Made by a program: the position numbers and the translations under genes. 64,000 bases of DNA, from positions 11,143,001-11,207,000 of the forward strand of contig OZ023192.1 of NCBI GenBank assembly GCA_963995505.1. Direction: 5' to 3'. Shown here in pieces: positions 1-10,364 of this stretch (position 1 is its first letter; each line of letters starts with the position of its first letter). This DNA is from Hypericum androsaemum (taxonomy: Eukaryota > Streptophyta > Magnoliopsida > Malpighiales > Hypericaceae). Below the pieces are notes generated by a model. It was not told the origin of the DNA. It made no database searches and was given only the letters and a program-made list of their open reading frames with translations.

Positions 1-510
1 CTAATTTAAAAAAAATATTAAATTGTCTGACCAAAAATTAAATCTCTCGTTAAAACCTACCCATCCCAAAGTGAAGCTCCATTGGCTCAAAAAAAAAGTG
101 AAGCTCCGAAAGCGGGATTTAGTAATTTAGACTAAATCCACCCAAAAATTAAACTCCTTTTTTCCCTTCAAATATCCTTCGGAACCGTGAATTATTTTAC
201 TCCATCATTATAATGCCAGAGTTTGAACTATGAATTTTCTTGAATTTGTAATCGCTTTGTGTCGTTAAGCTAAATGCCTTTAGCCTAACGGATATTGTGT
301 TAGAATATCAATATCTAACTCGAAATCTTAAGACAACAGATAGGTAAATTTTTCACAATTATAAACTAGCTCACTACTATTGCACTAAGCAATGTAATAT
401 TCTCAACACGGCCCCTCCAACGAGACCCATAGGGCAAAAAATTACACAAACTTTGATTTCACCAAGGTGCGAGAAATGTGAGTCATGTGAGCGCAACAAT
501 GGGCACGGGA

Positions 511-529
511 TCAACCCGTTATGATACCA
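511..529 (-). other. possible retrotransposon primer-binding site
   Basis: On the minus strand this reads TGGTATCATAACGGGTTGA, directly after a stretch ending in CTTCA. It resembles the initiator-Met primer site that follows the 5' LTR of many plant retroelements. I see no matching LTR boundary on the far side, so this is only a candidate LTR/PBS junction of a decayed element. It is not collinear with the Copia relic to its right. Confidence 0.25.
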
Positions 530-599
530 TATGAAGAATTGAGAGTAAGGATGAGGGTGTAAGGTTAATTAAATAAAGGGCATGCAATACACAAGCACT

Positions 600-2060
600 A
601 CAAAAAGGCAATGGAAGGAAGGCTTGGAATCTAAGTACTCGGGCTACGTTAAAGATGCATTGATATTTTTGCTCAACTCATCCATTTTGTTGGGGAGTAT
701 AGATACAAGATATTTCATATAGGATTACCTGGGTATGATAGAAAGATTGGAGAAAAAATTCCCACCTCCGGTCACCTCGAATGGTTCTAATTTTGGTGCT
801 AAATTAGGTGTTCACCACGTGACAAAAGTTCTCAAGATGAAGCTGAGCTTGAGACTTATGCTACATCAAATAAACCAAAGTAGCTCGACTATAACCATAC
901 ACTATGGTGAGGAAATAGGTAAAGCCATCATAGGAGAGAGTATAATAAGGACCCAAAATGTCAACATGTATGAGAGCAAAAAACTCGTAGCTCTACTAGT
1001 AGTCAAAGGAAAGGATGAACACTTATGTTTAGCTAAATGACAAGTGCTACAATGGCTATCACACTTATCATCAATAGGAGGGTGAAGTCTCTTCAAAATG
1101 GCAAGTTTGGATATTGGAGCATACTCTAGCCTGTATCAGTAGAGGTTAAAAGTCTAGGATACATATGATGTAACTGCAAAAGGGTTCAAAGGTCTGGTGG
1201 GAAGGTTGGTTATTGATGGTGTACAAGTGAAGTAGTATAGATCATCCAGCTTCTCATCCGAACCAATCATCCTTTTTTGACTAGGTCTCGCATGTGACAA
1301 AAGGATTTAGAAAATACCAGTGAATAAGGCAAATCAACAATCAATTTGCTAATGGAAATCGTGTTAAAACTGTAATGATGAATATAAAGCACTTGGTGCA
1401 AAACCAAGTCTGAACCTAGCTGCACTTTCCAAATATGTGTGGCCTACACTCGAGCCCTATTAGGCAATGTCATAAATGCTGGTTGAATAACTTCACATGA
1501 TATGAAGCAATCCAAGCCAAAAAGCAACATATGTGAATGCAACCGAATCAAGTATCCATGGCTTGATTCTTGCAGCCGGTTGCAACTGCAGATTAAGGAC
1601 ATTATCTGCTCAAATGAGCGGAGCATCGAGAAGTTGTGCCACAGAGGGACAAGCCATAACTGCTATTCTATGAGATGTCACTGCAGGATTTGGCTCACTA
1701 GAGTGAGATGAAGAACAGTAGCATTAAAAGTCTATTGAAAAGTAGACAGAAGTCCATTGAGCTGAGATTGATCTGACTGAGAGTTGCTACTGGAAAGAAT
1801 CCACAACACTCTGGTGTACAATAAAAGATCTTTGAACATGAGAATCCTCAAAGGCTAAATTAACATGATTACTCATGTTTTTAGGCACAAAACTAGGAGG
1901 ATAACCATGTAATTTGAAGCATTTCTCGATTGTACGATCATCTATATGGAAATGTGCACAAATAGGCTTTTTAACTTTATTGCCATAAGAATTACCACGC
2001 CTATAACCACCAAATTGAACTACCATAACATGAGTATGAGCAGGTTTAATAGGTTTCACA
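600..2060 (-). mobile_element. degenerate Ty1/Copia retrotransposon relic
   Basis: Read on the minus strand, collinear pieces of a Copia polyprotein appear in the expected order. A gag zinc-knuckle remnant ending in CFKLHGYPP lies at about 1895-1960. A protease-like block reading WILDS lies at 1544-1558, with the usual glycine of the active-site triad replaced. A block with the LPN and VLYI landmarks lies at about 1370-1450. A GAG-pre-integrase piece with CHLAKHKC lies at 1019-1042, and an integrase-end piece with PQQNG at about 681-697. Frames change and stops occur between the pieces, so it cannot code. No LTR, RT or RNase H was recognised. It is an old insertion, unlike the younger Copia copies further right. 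Confidence 0.7.
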
Positions 2061-4723
2061 AAATATTATTCAGCTGCCTCTTATGTTGATGCAACAAGAA
2101 CAGAGTTCTGCACATTGAAGGCAAATGATCCATAACCAAAATCTATCTTGGAAAAATCGTAAAATTCTCATTCAAGCAAAAAAAGAGAGCATATGACCAG
2201 ATCTTGTTGCTAATAACTACAAGCTAAGTTAACAATAAAATAAGTAGTTGCAGAGTGCGTGTTACTTTCACAGTTCAAGAGAGGTCAAAAACTGAATAAT
2301 TGCTCCCAAATACTCTTATAACTAATGTAATAGTCTTGAGAAAGCGAAATATGTCAAGAGCAGGGAGAAGCTTCAATCTTCAATGATTAGGAACAAGACA
2401 ACGTCAGTGTCAGAGTGACAGCCAATTTTTTGACTGGTGGCATGCCAAACAACGAGGAGACCTGATAGCAACTGCAATAGTGTTTCTCGGGAGTTACCGT
2501 TGGTCGGACCAGAGCTTTACGAATAGGAACAAGCACGAACAAAATAATACACCAATTATGGATATGTTAACCAAGTACCAGATTTTTCCATACCACGAGT
2601 CCCCATCGGCCAAGGACCCAAAAGTATAATAAAATCAAACACGAGGGACGTCGGCATGTATTTTCCAAACAAGAAGACTTTTGAGTATATTTAAGCAAAC
2701 CCAAGGGACTTGAGAGTAATTTATCCTTTTTATTTTGGTGCAATGGGGGAATTTAATTGGGCTTTATAGGAAAATGATTAATGCTCAATACATAATTGGT
2801 GAGTTTGGGACGGGACTTTTTTTTATCAAGTGGCAGTTTAGTAATTTCTGAAAGTAGGGGTGTTTTGGTATTTTTAATGGTATCTCGTCAGAGGAGTGGC
2901 TAAAATTTAGGTGTGTGGACTAATCAGTTAGATATTGGAAATATTAGGGACTACACAATACTAAAATTTTTGGATTAATCAAATTTTTTCAAATATCAGA
3001 GACTTATGACTATTTTGCCATATTTCATTTGAAGGAAACCGCAAATGACATGTTTTACTAGTTCGGATTATCCCAATCAATTTTTTTTTGATATCATGGT
3101 GTTTATTTAGACACAGATACAAAAAATATTTGTTTCAATATTTCAAATAGTTAGTGTAATTGATTTGGCAAGTTTTACTACTTGTAAATTTTCTTATTCT
3201 AAAACCAAGCGAGACCAATAATTTTTGCTAGATAATGTACCTTTTCTTTTATTTTTTGAAGGAAAAATTTCTTTAACCAAATTTTGTGCCGAACTGTTAG
3301 ATGTATAAATAAACTTATTGAATATTTATTAATATATTAAAATTATCAAATATTAAAAGAGATAACTAGATCAAATTGTTCTATCCCATTTTGTTATATC
3401 CTGATTTCTAGTCTTTTTGACGTATCAAATACAACTAACTCATTTACAAAAAAAAAATGCAGCTAACTCCTTTTGTGCAGGGATCTCATCCCAACCAAGG
3501 TACACTTCTATGTTTTCAGAGCTCCCTATCCCCAGTGCCCATTTTTCCATTTTTTTTAATTTAGTCCTATTTTTTTTTAAAATTTTGGGAAAGTATACTA
3601 TAGTACCTTGTAATTTAAAAAATTTTATTTTTAGGGTATGTTGTTTAAAATTTTTAAATTTAGTCCATGTGATTGTTTTAGTTTTAAAACTCCCATGCTT
3701 GGGTAGTTATCCGGTCATTTGGCTTTCAATGCGGGCTTAATATCTCCTAAAATGAAGTCGTTTATCGTCTTTGATGTCAGTTTTTTTGTTTAAGTTTTTG
3801 ATGATGTGTCATGAGGCAAATTGCCAAAACATGCATGAAACTAATTAATCTCTAGAAACCCATCTTAATAAGAACATGGCACTTCCTTTAACAAGAAACT
3901 CATCTTAATAAGAACATGGCACTTCCTTTAACAAGAAACCCATCTCAAGAACAACATCAATAATCTTCTCCTACCTAGACCCACCTTGCAACACTATTTT
4001 GGGAAGTTTCTGCCCGCGTGAACAACCAAATGATGGAGCAGCTGCCCAGACTGCCTAAGACTGAGGTCTGGCAAATCAAAACAACCACTGGGACTAAACA
4101 CAAAATTTTAAACTATAGACCCTAAAAACACAATTCGTGAAATCATAGAGTACTAAAATGTACTTTTTCTGATACATAACTTGCTGGTTCAGTTGGTGAA
4201 TCAACGAATTCCGAAAATGTTCAACCATATTTTATTCGTCTACGAATGAATTCGAATATGAATTTAGATCAAGGGAATCAGTTCAAATCCGAAATGAATT
4301 TTTGGTGAATCAGATCGAATTCGAATTCAATTCATGGTCACGTGTAAGAGGAAAATATATATTTTCAAGTATCCTAGTCAACCTAAAAAAATATAGAATC
4401 GACATTCAACCAGTCACGTAGAAGAAGCCAAGTCAGCACCTACGTGTAAGTATTTTTGTCCATTTCGCTTGCCACATCAGCACAAAAACGGCGTCATATG
4501 GTCGAAGAAACTCGGACACTTGCCTAAATCATTAAATGTTAGACTATTAAAATCACGAAGACCATTTTGATGCATTTTAAATCACCTACTGTTAAATAGG
4601 CAAACCAAATAGCTGCTAAGGTGTAAAATAATTAGCAAAGATGATCGTATACCGCCTAACCCGGCGGTCCACGACTCGCAGCAACAGCAAAGTAAGTGGT
4701 GGCACTGAAAGCACTTCCCGGCA
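2061..4723. other. AT-rich intergenic DNA, no gene recognised
   Basis: I see no supportable gene here. The short reading frames lack domain motifs and overlap AT-rich low-complexity DNA. The stretch contains one small tandem duplication (3861-3940) and, toward its right end, a GAATTC-rich patch at about 4200-4340. Confidence 0.5.
3861..3940. repeat. 40-bp direct tandem duplication
   Basis: A 40-bp unit beginning CATCTTAATAAGAACATGGC occurs twice in immediate succession (3861-3900 and 3901-3940), differing only at the last base. A further partial repeat (CATCT) follows. It is a simple replication-slippage type duplication in noncoding DNA. Confidence 0.85.
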
Positions 4724-4731
4724 CTGCCACC
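4724..4731. repeat. left 8-bp hAT target-site duplication
   Basis: CTGCCACC directly abuts the left terminal repeat and is repeated exactly at 6456-6463. This fixes both ends of the transposon. Confidence 0.9.
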
Positions 4732-6455
4732 TAGACCTGGCCATGAATTGAATCCGATTCGTGATTCGATTCGATTCGATTCGATTCGTAAAAAATTCGA
4801 TTCGATTCGACAATAATTCGATTCGTCAAAAAATTCGATTCGAATTCGTCATGATAAGAATTGAATACGGTTCAAATTTTTTGTAATTCGTCAAACCGGC
4901 GAATTCAATTCGAATTCGTTTTGAGAATTCGGTTCGTATCGAATTCGAATTCATAAAAATTCAAAAAAAAGGGGGGGCCGGGCCGGGAATTCAAAAAAGG
5001 GGGGGGGGGGGAATTTGAATTTCGCTGACGTCAGCGCTTGCATCAGCGTCAGGGGCAAATTACCCTTTTTTCTTACCCTTTTTTTGTTACCGTTTTAATC
5101 CCCAGGTTACCATTTTTTTTACTGTTGGTACTTTTTGAATTTTTTTTTATAAATTCAGAATTTCTTCCCAACTCTATAAATACCACCTCTTATTCTTCAA
5201 ATTTTACACATTCCAATCTCAATTCTCTACTTCTCTTATTGAAAATTTGAGCTATATAAATTCTCCCTCAAGTTTACTAATTAGATATATTAGTCATATT
5301 TCTCATATAATTACTCATATTACTATATAATTATGTCGAACATTAAAATTGATGGTTTACAAAATTTATTATATGCGTATTAAACAAATTTAGAAATTTT
5401 TTTGCAAGTTCCTAATCTAGAAGATCATGTTGTAAAAATTACAAACAATGTAAAAAAAGATATTTTGGATTTAATGAGTGAATATAGTATTAGGAATAAT
5501 GCTTCTCCATCTAATGAACCAACTCCCTCTCCCTCACAAGGTGAAAAATTAAGTTTTACGGAAAGATTGTTAATGAAAAAATAAAAAAGACCCCGAGGAA
5601 TAAGTTTAACCAATTCGGAATTGAATTTGATTTATATCTTAACACACAATTTGATATTCAATTTGTCAAATCTTCTTGTTTTGCTTTATTAGAATGGTGG
5701 AACAACCATGTAGAACAATTTCCGGTTATGTCAATTGTTGCAAAAGAATTGCTTGCTTGTCCGATTTCGACGGTTGCCATGGAACAAGTATTTAGTGCAG
5801 GAGGTAATATTTTGGATGAACACCGGTACTCAATGACACCGCAATCTTTGGAGGCACAAGCATTGGTCGCCGATTGGACCAAGGCGGAAAGACGACAACA
5901 AGAATTGGTCCGGAAAAATCCCGACCAACTATATGACCTCGAAGATGCCACAACCGGTGAAAGCACAAACACATCCGACTAGGTGAGTTAGCTCCATAAA
6001 GGTAAGAGAACTACGTGGGCTTTGATTCCTTCGGAACTAAGAATACGTAGGCAACTTAATTTGGTACATTAAGTGCAAGCCCAATCTTTAGTTTATTTCT
6101 TTTTCCCAAAAAATGTTAAACACTAATTCCTAATTTTTTTTAATATTTGAAGCAAAAATCAAAGTTTTTAAATTTTTCAAAAAATATCATAACTTTTTAA
6201 ACTTTTTCTAAAATATTAAAAAAATATTCAAAATATCAAAAAAAATTAGAGGTTTTAGAATTTTTTAAATTAAATATTAAAATTATAGAATTAATTCGAA
6301 TTCGAATTCGATTCGAATTCGATTCTAATTCGAAAATTCATAATTCGTATTCGATTCGTCTTATGAAGAATTGAATACGGTTTAATGTTTTGATGAATTC
6401 GAATTCGAATAAATTCGATTCAAATTCGTCCAAATTCGAACCGTGGTCAGGTCTA
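4732..6455 (+). mobile_element. internally deleted hAT-superfamily DNA transposon
   Basis: The element starts TAGACCTGGCCA at 4732. The complement of its right end reads TAGACCTGACCA, giving imperfect terminal inverted repeats. It is flanked by an exact 8-bp target-site duplication CTGCCACC (4724-4731 and 6456-6463), the hAT hallmark. Subterminal regions (about 4748-4960 and 6290-6440) are packed with GATTCG/GAATTC motifs, typical of hAT subterminal binding repeats. At 1724 bp it is shorter than autonomous hATs and keeps only C-terminal transposase sequence, so it is non-autonomous. Its right end lies 141 bp before the ERD2 start codon. Confidence 0.9.
5332..5982 (+). pseudogene. hAT transposase C-terminal remnant (dimerisation domain)
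   Basis: The longest recognisable part (from about 5581, read through to a stop at 5980-5982) carries the hAT C-terminal dimerisation signature: a LEWW block near 5689, then CPISTVAMEQVFSAGG-type residues (about 5758-5803), then RYSMTPQSLEAQ. The part before it (5402-5584) is in another frame and ends in an A-rich run just before the dimerisation block, so at least one frameshift separates them. The BED zinc finger and most of the catalytic RNase H-like fold are missing. The product cannot be a functional transposase, though the residual domain could in principle dimerise. Confidence 0.75.
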
Positions 6456-6463
6456 CTGCCACC
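6456..6463. repeat. right 8-bp hAT target-site duplication
   Basis: CTGCCACC directly abuts the right terminal repeat and is identical to 4724-4731. Confidence 0.9.
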
Positions 6464-6596
6464 TCACTTCTCCTTCTTCAACCCTCGTCCCCCCCCCCCC
6501 CCCCCCAATAAACAAACCAATAACCGAACAACTGTTTTATTTTTATCAAATTAAAAGGAGAGCGAGCCAAAAAAAAAGAGAGAAAAGAATTAAAAA

Positions 6597-8884
6597 ATGA
6601 ATATCTTCAGATTAATCGGTGACATGTCGCACTTAATCAGCGTCCTAATCCTCCTCCTCAAAATCTACGCCACCAAATCCTGCTCCGGTACGCCATTTAA
6701 TCCTTAATTAAATCACATTTCTCTTTTTTTTTCCCTCGAGAAATCGTCCTTTTATTCTAACTAAATTAAATTAAAATTTAAAAAACAATATTAGGTGTGT
6801 CGCTGAAGACGCAGGAGCTGTACGCCGTCGTTTTCGTGAGCAGGTACCTCGACCTGTTCACGGAGTTCGTGTCGGTGTACAACACGGTGATGAAGGTGGT
6901 GTTCGTCTTGAGCTCCGCCGCGATCGTGTGGTGCATGCGCCGCCACCGCCTCGTCCGCCGCTCCTACGACGAGGACCTCGACACCTTCCGCCACTACGTC
7001 CTCCTCGCCGCCTGCTTCCTTCTCGCCCTCCTCGTCCACGACAGGTCCTCCTTCCTCGGGGTATCCCTCTTCGTTTCCCTCCTCGCCTTCGCTGTAGTTA
7101 TTTGAACCGCTGGGCTAGGTTTCACAAAGGTCGCTCTTCGATTGGAGCGGTTAGGGTTTGATGTTGCAAAAATTGGAGAGGTGTTTGTTTGGTGATGCAG
7201 GGGAGTTAGGTGGATAGGAAACCACAAATCTGTTGATTCCGCAGAATAACTAAAATTGGCTATAGTCTCGATCGGTTGATTTTTTTAAGAATACCGGAAA
7301 CTCGTCATAATAATCCAAAATCTATAGATAATTATTAAATCTAATGTCATTCTTTATCTCCATCGTTAGGGCTGATCTGGTGATTGTCAGCTTTAGGCTC
7401 TGTTTGTTTTGCGGAAAATATATTCCCGGGAATACAAGTTTGTACAATTTTTTTACAGATGATGTTTTCCATCCTAGTTCAGCGATTACGAGACTAGCTT
7501 GTGCTGTTCTGATGTTTGTTTGAATCGGTTAATTGTCTTTGGTGAAAGAAACAAATCCTTAATGCTGGGTCGAATGTAGGGACGGATAGAGGAGGCTATT
7601 ACTTGTGCAGTCTCCTGTAGTTGTATAGAAGGGTCTCTGAAGCATGTGCCCTCTGTTTTTTCCATTGGTTGCAGATCTTTTGGGCATTCTCGATATACTT
7701 GGAGGCAGTGGCTATTCTTCCACAGCTAGTTTTGCTCCAACGAAGTGGGAATGTGGATAATCTGACAGGGCAATATGTTTTCTTCCTCGGGTATGTTTTG
7801 TCTTTTGACTTTCCTTTGTCATGCCTGCAATTGGTGATGTTACTTCATGAGTTTAGAACGGTGTGCTGTGCTTGTTAGAGATTGCCCTGAATTTGTATCG
7901 CCATCGGATTTTGACTTCTTTACACTTGGAGAGATTCACGTCTGCTGAAATCTTTTTATCACTATATTCTAGCTGATTTTTAATTGGTTCTTCACATATG
8001 AGGATACGCATGATTGATCCCTTATTTTTTCAAGATTCGTTATGTATTTCACAAGAATCTGCCTATTATTTCTGAAATTCCATTTTTCCAAGTGCGCCAC
8101 TTCCGGTTTCTTTTCTGTCAAATCTCTTCCTGCAGTGTCGTAATTGTGTTTGGTGCACTCAAATTATTAATTAGCACAGTTTGTGGGTGGGCTGTATCCC
8201 TCTTAGTTAAGAGCATTTATTATGTTTCAAATAGTATTTCTTGAACACATAGGTAGCTATCCGATGATGTGATCAAATGACAACGCTTCCACTCAGAATC
8301 ATGGCTGAGCTCTGTTTTTTCGGAATCTAGCAGAATAATATGGCTCTATAGATAGCGACGTTAGACTTAATAGAATTATGATCTGTGAATGGAATCATTT
8401 TTGAACTTCAAGGTGAAGTTTATTGCAGCTTATCTCGTTATACGCAGTTCAGCTTAGGGATTGACATCGTAATACCTATGCAATTGACTTAGTAATTGCA
8501 ATCTTAATTTCAGGGCATATCGCGCTTTCTATATCTTAAATTGGATATACCGCTATTTCACAGAGACACGTTTTGGTCGGTTGATTGGTAAGCTCGACTG
8601 CTATTCTTTCACAAGGAGTAAACCGGATGATGTCGTCTTCATGGGGCAATGCTTGACTTCTGTTTAAATTTCCTTATTTGCCAGCTTGCATCTCTGGTGT
8701 TGTCCAGACAGCTTTATATGCAGATTTCTTCTACTATTACTTCCTTAGGTATGAGAATCTCCCACTTTTGCTTCATCTTTTGGGTTTTCTGTTTCTGACT
8801 TGATCGACTATAATACGTTAATTTGGATGCTTTCTTCTCTCTCTCAGCTGGAAGAACAACAAAAGGCTTCAGCTACCAGCTTGA
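6597..8884 (+). CDS. ERD2: ER lumen protein-retaining receptor (K/HDEL receptor, ERD2-like)
   Basis: This Golgi/ER membrane receptor captures escaped ER residents by their C-terminal K/HDEL and returns them in COPI vesicles. Six exons join in frame at GT-AG sites: 6597-6687, 6795-7060, 7675-7790, 8514-8587, 8685-8748 and 8848-8884. They give 215 residues, the usual length for plant ERD2. The start [13 protein letters not shown] is the conserved family N-terminus, so this ATG is secure. Other family landmarks are SLKTQELYA, the RYLDLF segment, [52 protein letters not shown] and [10 protein letters not shown]; the spacing fits seven membrane spans. Exon 2 is very GC-rich while later exons and all introns are AT-rich. 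A hAT transposon ends 141 bp upstream and may have reshaped the promoter. Intron 3 (7791-8513) holds a short segment also seen at about 18.74 and 26.98 kb. Confidence 0.93.
8403..8446 (+). repeat. dispersed repeat segment inside ERD2 intron 3
   Basis: The segment with CTTCAAGGTGAAGTTTATTG and GCAGCTTAT matches 18738-18770 and 26990-27020 almost exactly. At those two places it forms the end of a plant-mobile-domain-like reading frame. Here it is intronic. The continuation of the repeat resumes about 0.55 kb further on, at 8998. Confidence 0.7.
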
Positions 8885-8989
8885 GCAGAGTACCAATATT
8901 CAAATGCATCAAACACCTTGTGAATCCGCGGAACACTAACAAGGTAGTTGAAACCAGTTGCTAATTAACTCGAGACACTGTATGATTCA

Positions 8990-9094
8990 GATATAATACT
9001 TTATGAAGTGATTCACCCTGCCGTGTAGTCACTCAAGTTCGAGGGTTGGTGCTAGCTTTTGGAGTGCCACCAGCGACTCCCATGACCAATTTTT
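8990..9094 (+). repeat. dispersed repeat shared with 18.8 kb and 27.0 kb
   Basis: About 100 bp starting TGAAGTGATTCACCCTG and running through GTGTAGTCACTCAAGTTC to CCCATGACCAA is repeated at 18787-18880 and 27038-27130 with a few substitutions and small indels. Here it lies between the ERD2 stop and the first recognisable BCD1-like exon. At the other two loci it follows the mobile-domain-like fragment directly. Confidence 0.8.
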
Positions 9095-9097
9095 CAG

Positions 9098-10092
9098 TCG
9101 AACAAGGATTCGCCTTCTCTCAGAGGGAATGTCAGTGAGGGAAAATAATCAGTCTTCTTATAAGAAAAGGTATGGACTTTGGTACATCTCTGAACTATGT
9201 TCGAGTGTGTGTGTTTCTGACTACCTTAATGTTCGATTTTTAGGAAGAAATTTATCTCTTGGACAATTGAATGGCGGTTTCACTCGACAGATGCGGGTAT
9301 GGTTGATCATGGCCAAGATTTTCTTGATACTTGTTGAGGGGAACTTCTTCAGCACATCTTCTACATCCTTGGGTACTTGAAGATACAATTCTCTCTTCTG
9401 TTATTGAGAAACATCTGCAGCCTACTTTCTGTAACCCGAAGTTGAAGCCATTCTGCAAGGAGCCGTTGGATAATCTCAGGTTTTTCATCCGCAAATATGC
9501 AGAGGTATCTTTTTTGTTTGTGATGCTAAACAAGCACGCTTTTTTTTTTGCTGTCTGCATTTGTCAAGTTACTTGTTTTGCCAATCCAAAAAGTACAGTG
9601 TTAGCATAACGGCATGCTAGGATCCGCATAGCCAACTCCGTCTAATTGATTCTGTCTTTACGGTTTTTGTTTAGTTCCCTTCCAGTTCTCACTCTGCTTC
9701 CTATGATATGTCGAAGCTTTGATCCACTTATGTATGACTCTTGAGGAACAACTGAATCATGTTAGGTGCCCTGATTTGTCGAAGTTTGCACGTTACAGAT
9801 TAATTATACAATGAGCCTTTAAATGTTCCAGGGACCTAACTCCACTTTCTGCCAGTTAGACATAAGAGCACCTTTGACGGGGCAATTGTTCAGAGTGGTT
9901 ATTTTGGAATATCCTGTTGTATATGTGTTCCTCCCTTCCCACCATGTCGACTTCAAGGTTTTGAAGGCTCATCGTACTGCTGCACAAAGATCTGAAGTAG
10001 AAAAAGATATTGGCAATGAGGATCCTTGCGAAAGAGGTGTCACATACAAGGTAGAAGGAGAAGAGGATGATGGCTCTCCAGGCCCTCAGTAA
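9098..10092 (+). pseudogene. 5'-truncated BCD1-like (HIT-finger box C/D snoRNP assembly) gene
   Basis: Three exon-like blocks with plausible GT-AG borders (9098-9169, 9244-9504, 9832-10092) encode the C-terminal half of a box C/D snoRNA protein 1-like factor, which in eukaryotes helps assemble box C/D snoRNPs. Landmarks are GMSVRENNQSSYKK, KKFISWTIEWRFHSTD, KPFCKEPLDNLRFFIRKY, LDIRAPL and VILEYPVVYVFLPSH. The N-terminal HIT zinc finger is absent: only about 200 bp separate this from the ERD2 stop. In the middle block an in-frame TGA at about 9310 and a shift of frame separate the FHSTD part from the VIEKHL part, so the copy looks broken. Family assignment is from motif recall and moderately sure; non-functionality is inference. 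Confidence 0.6.
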
Positions 10093-10364
10093 TTTCGGCA
10101 TCGCTTCAGCTGTCACGAAGATCTGATATGTTATGTTTTTTGTACAATAGTAAACTGAATTGAGTGTCGAATATAATTATTTTCTGGTACAAATATCATG
10201 TGTATCATTTTCTTAATATCAAGAAAAATGCTACCATGCTTATGTATGAAATAGTTATTGAGGCTAGCTAGGTATAGGCCCTCATCATGTTTTGCTTCTA
10301 AGTCACCAAGCATCTACTAAGGTACAGTAGAGGGACAGTAATGTTGACTACAGTGGACTGGTTT

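Noticed and set aside
4999..5011. G-run and the C-run at about 6490-6506 as possible structural signals
   Set aside because: Simple homopolymers, likely length-variable or assembly-sensitive; no repeat of G-tracts needed for a quadruplex.
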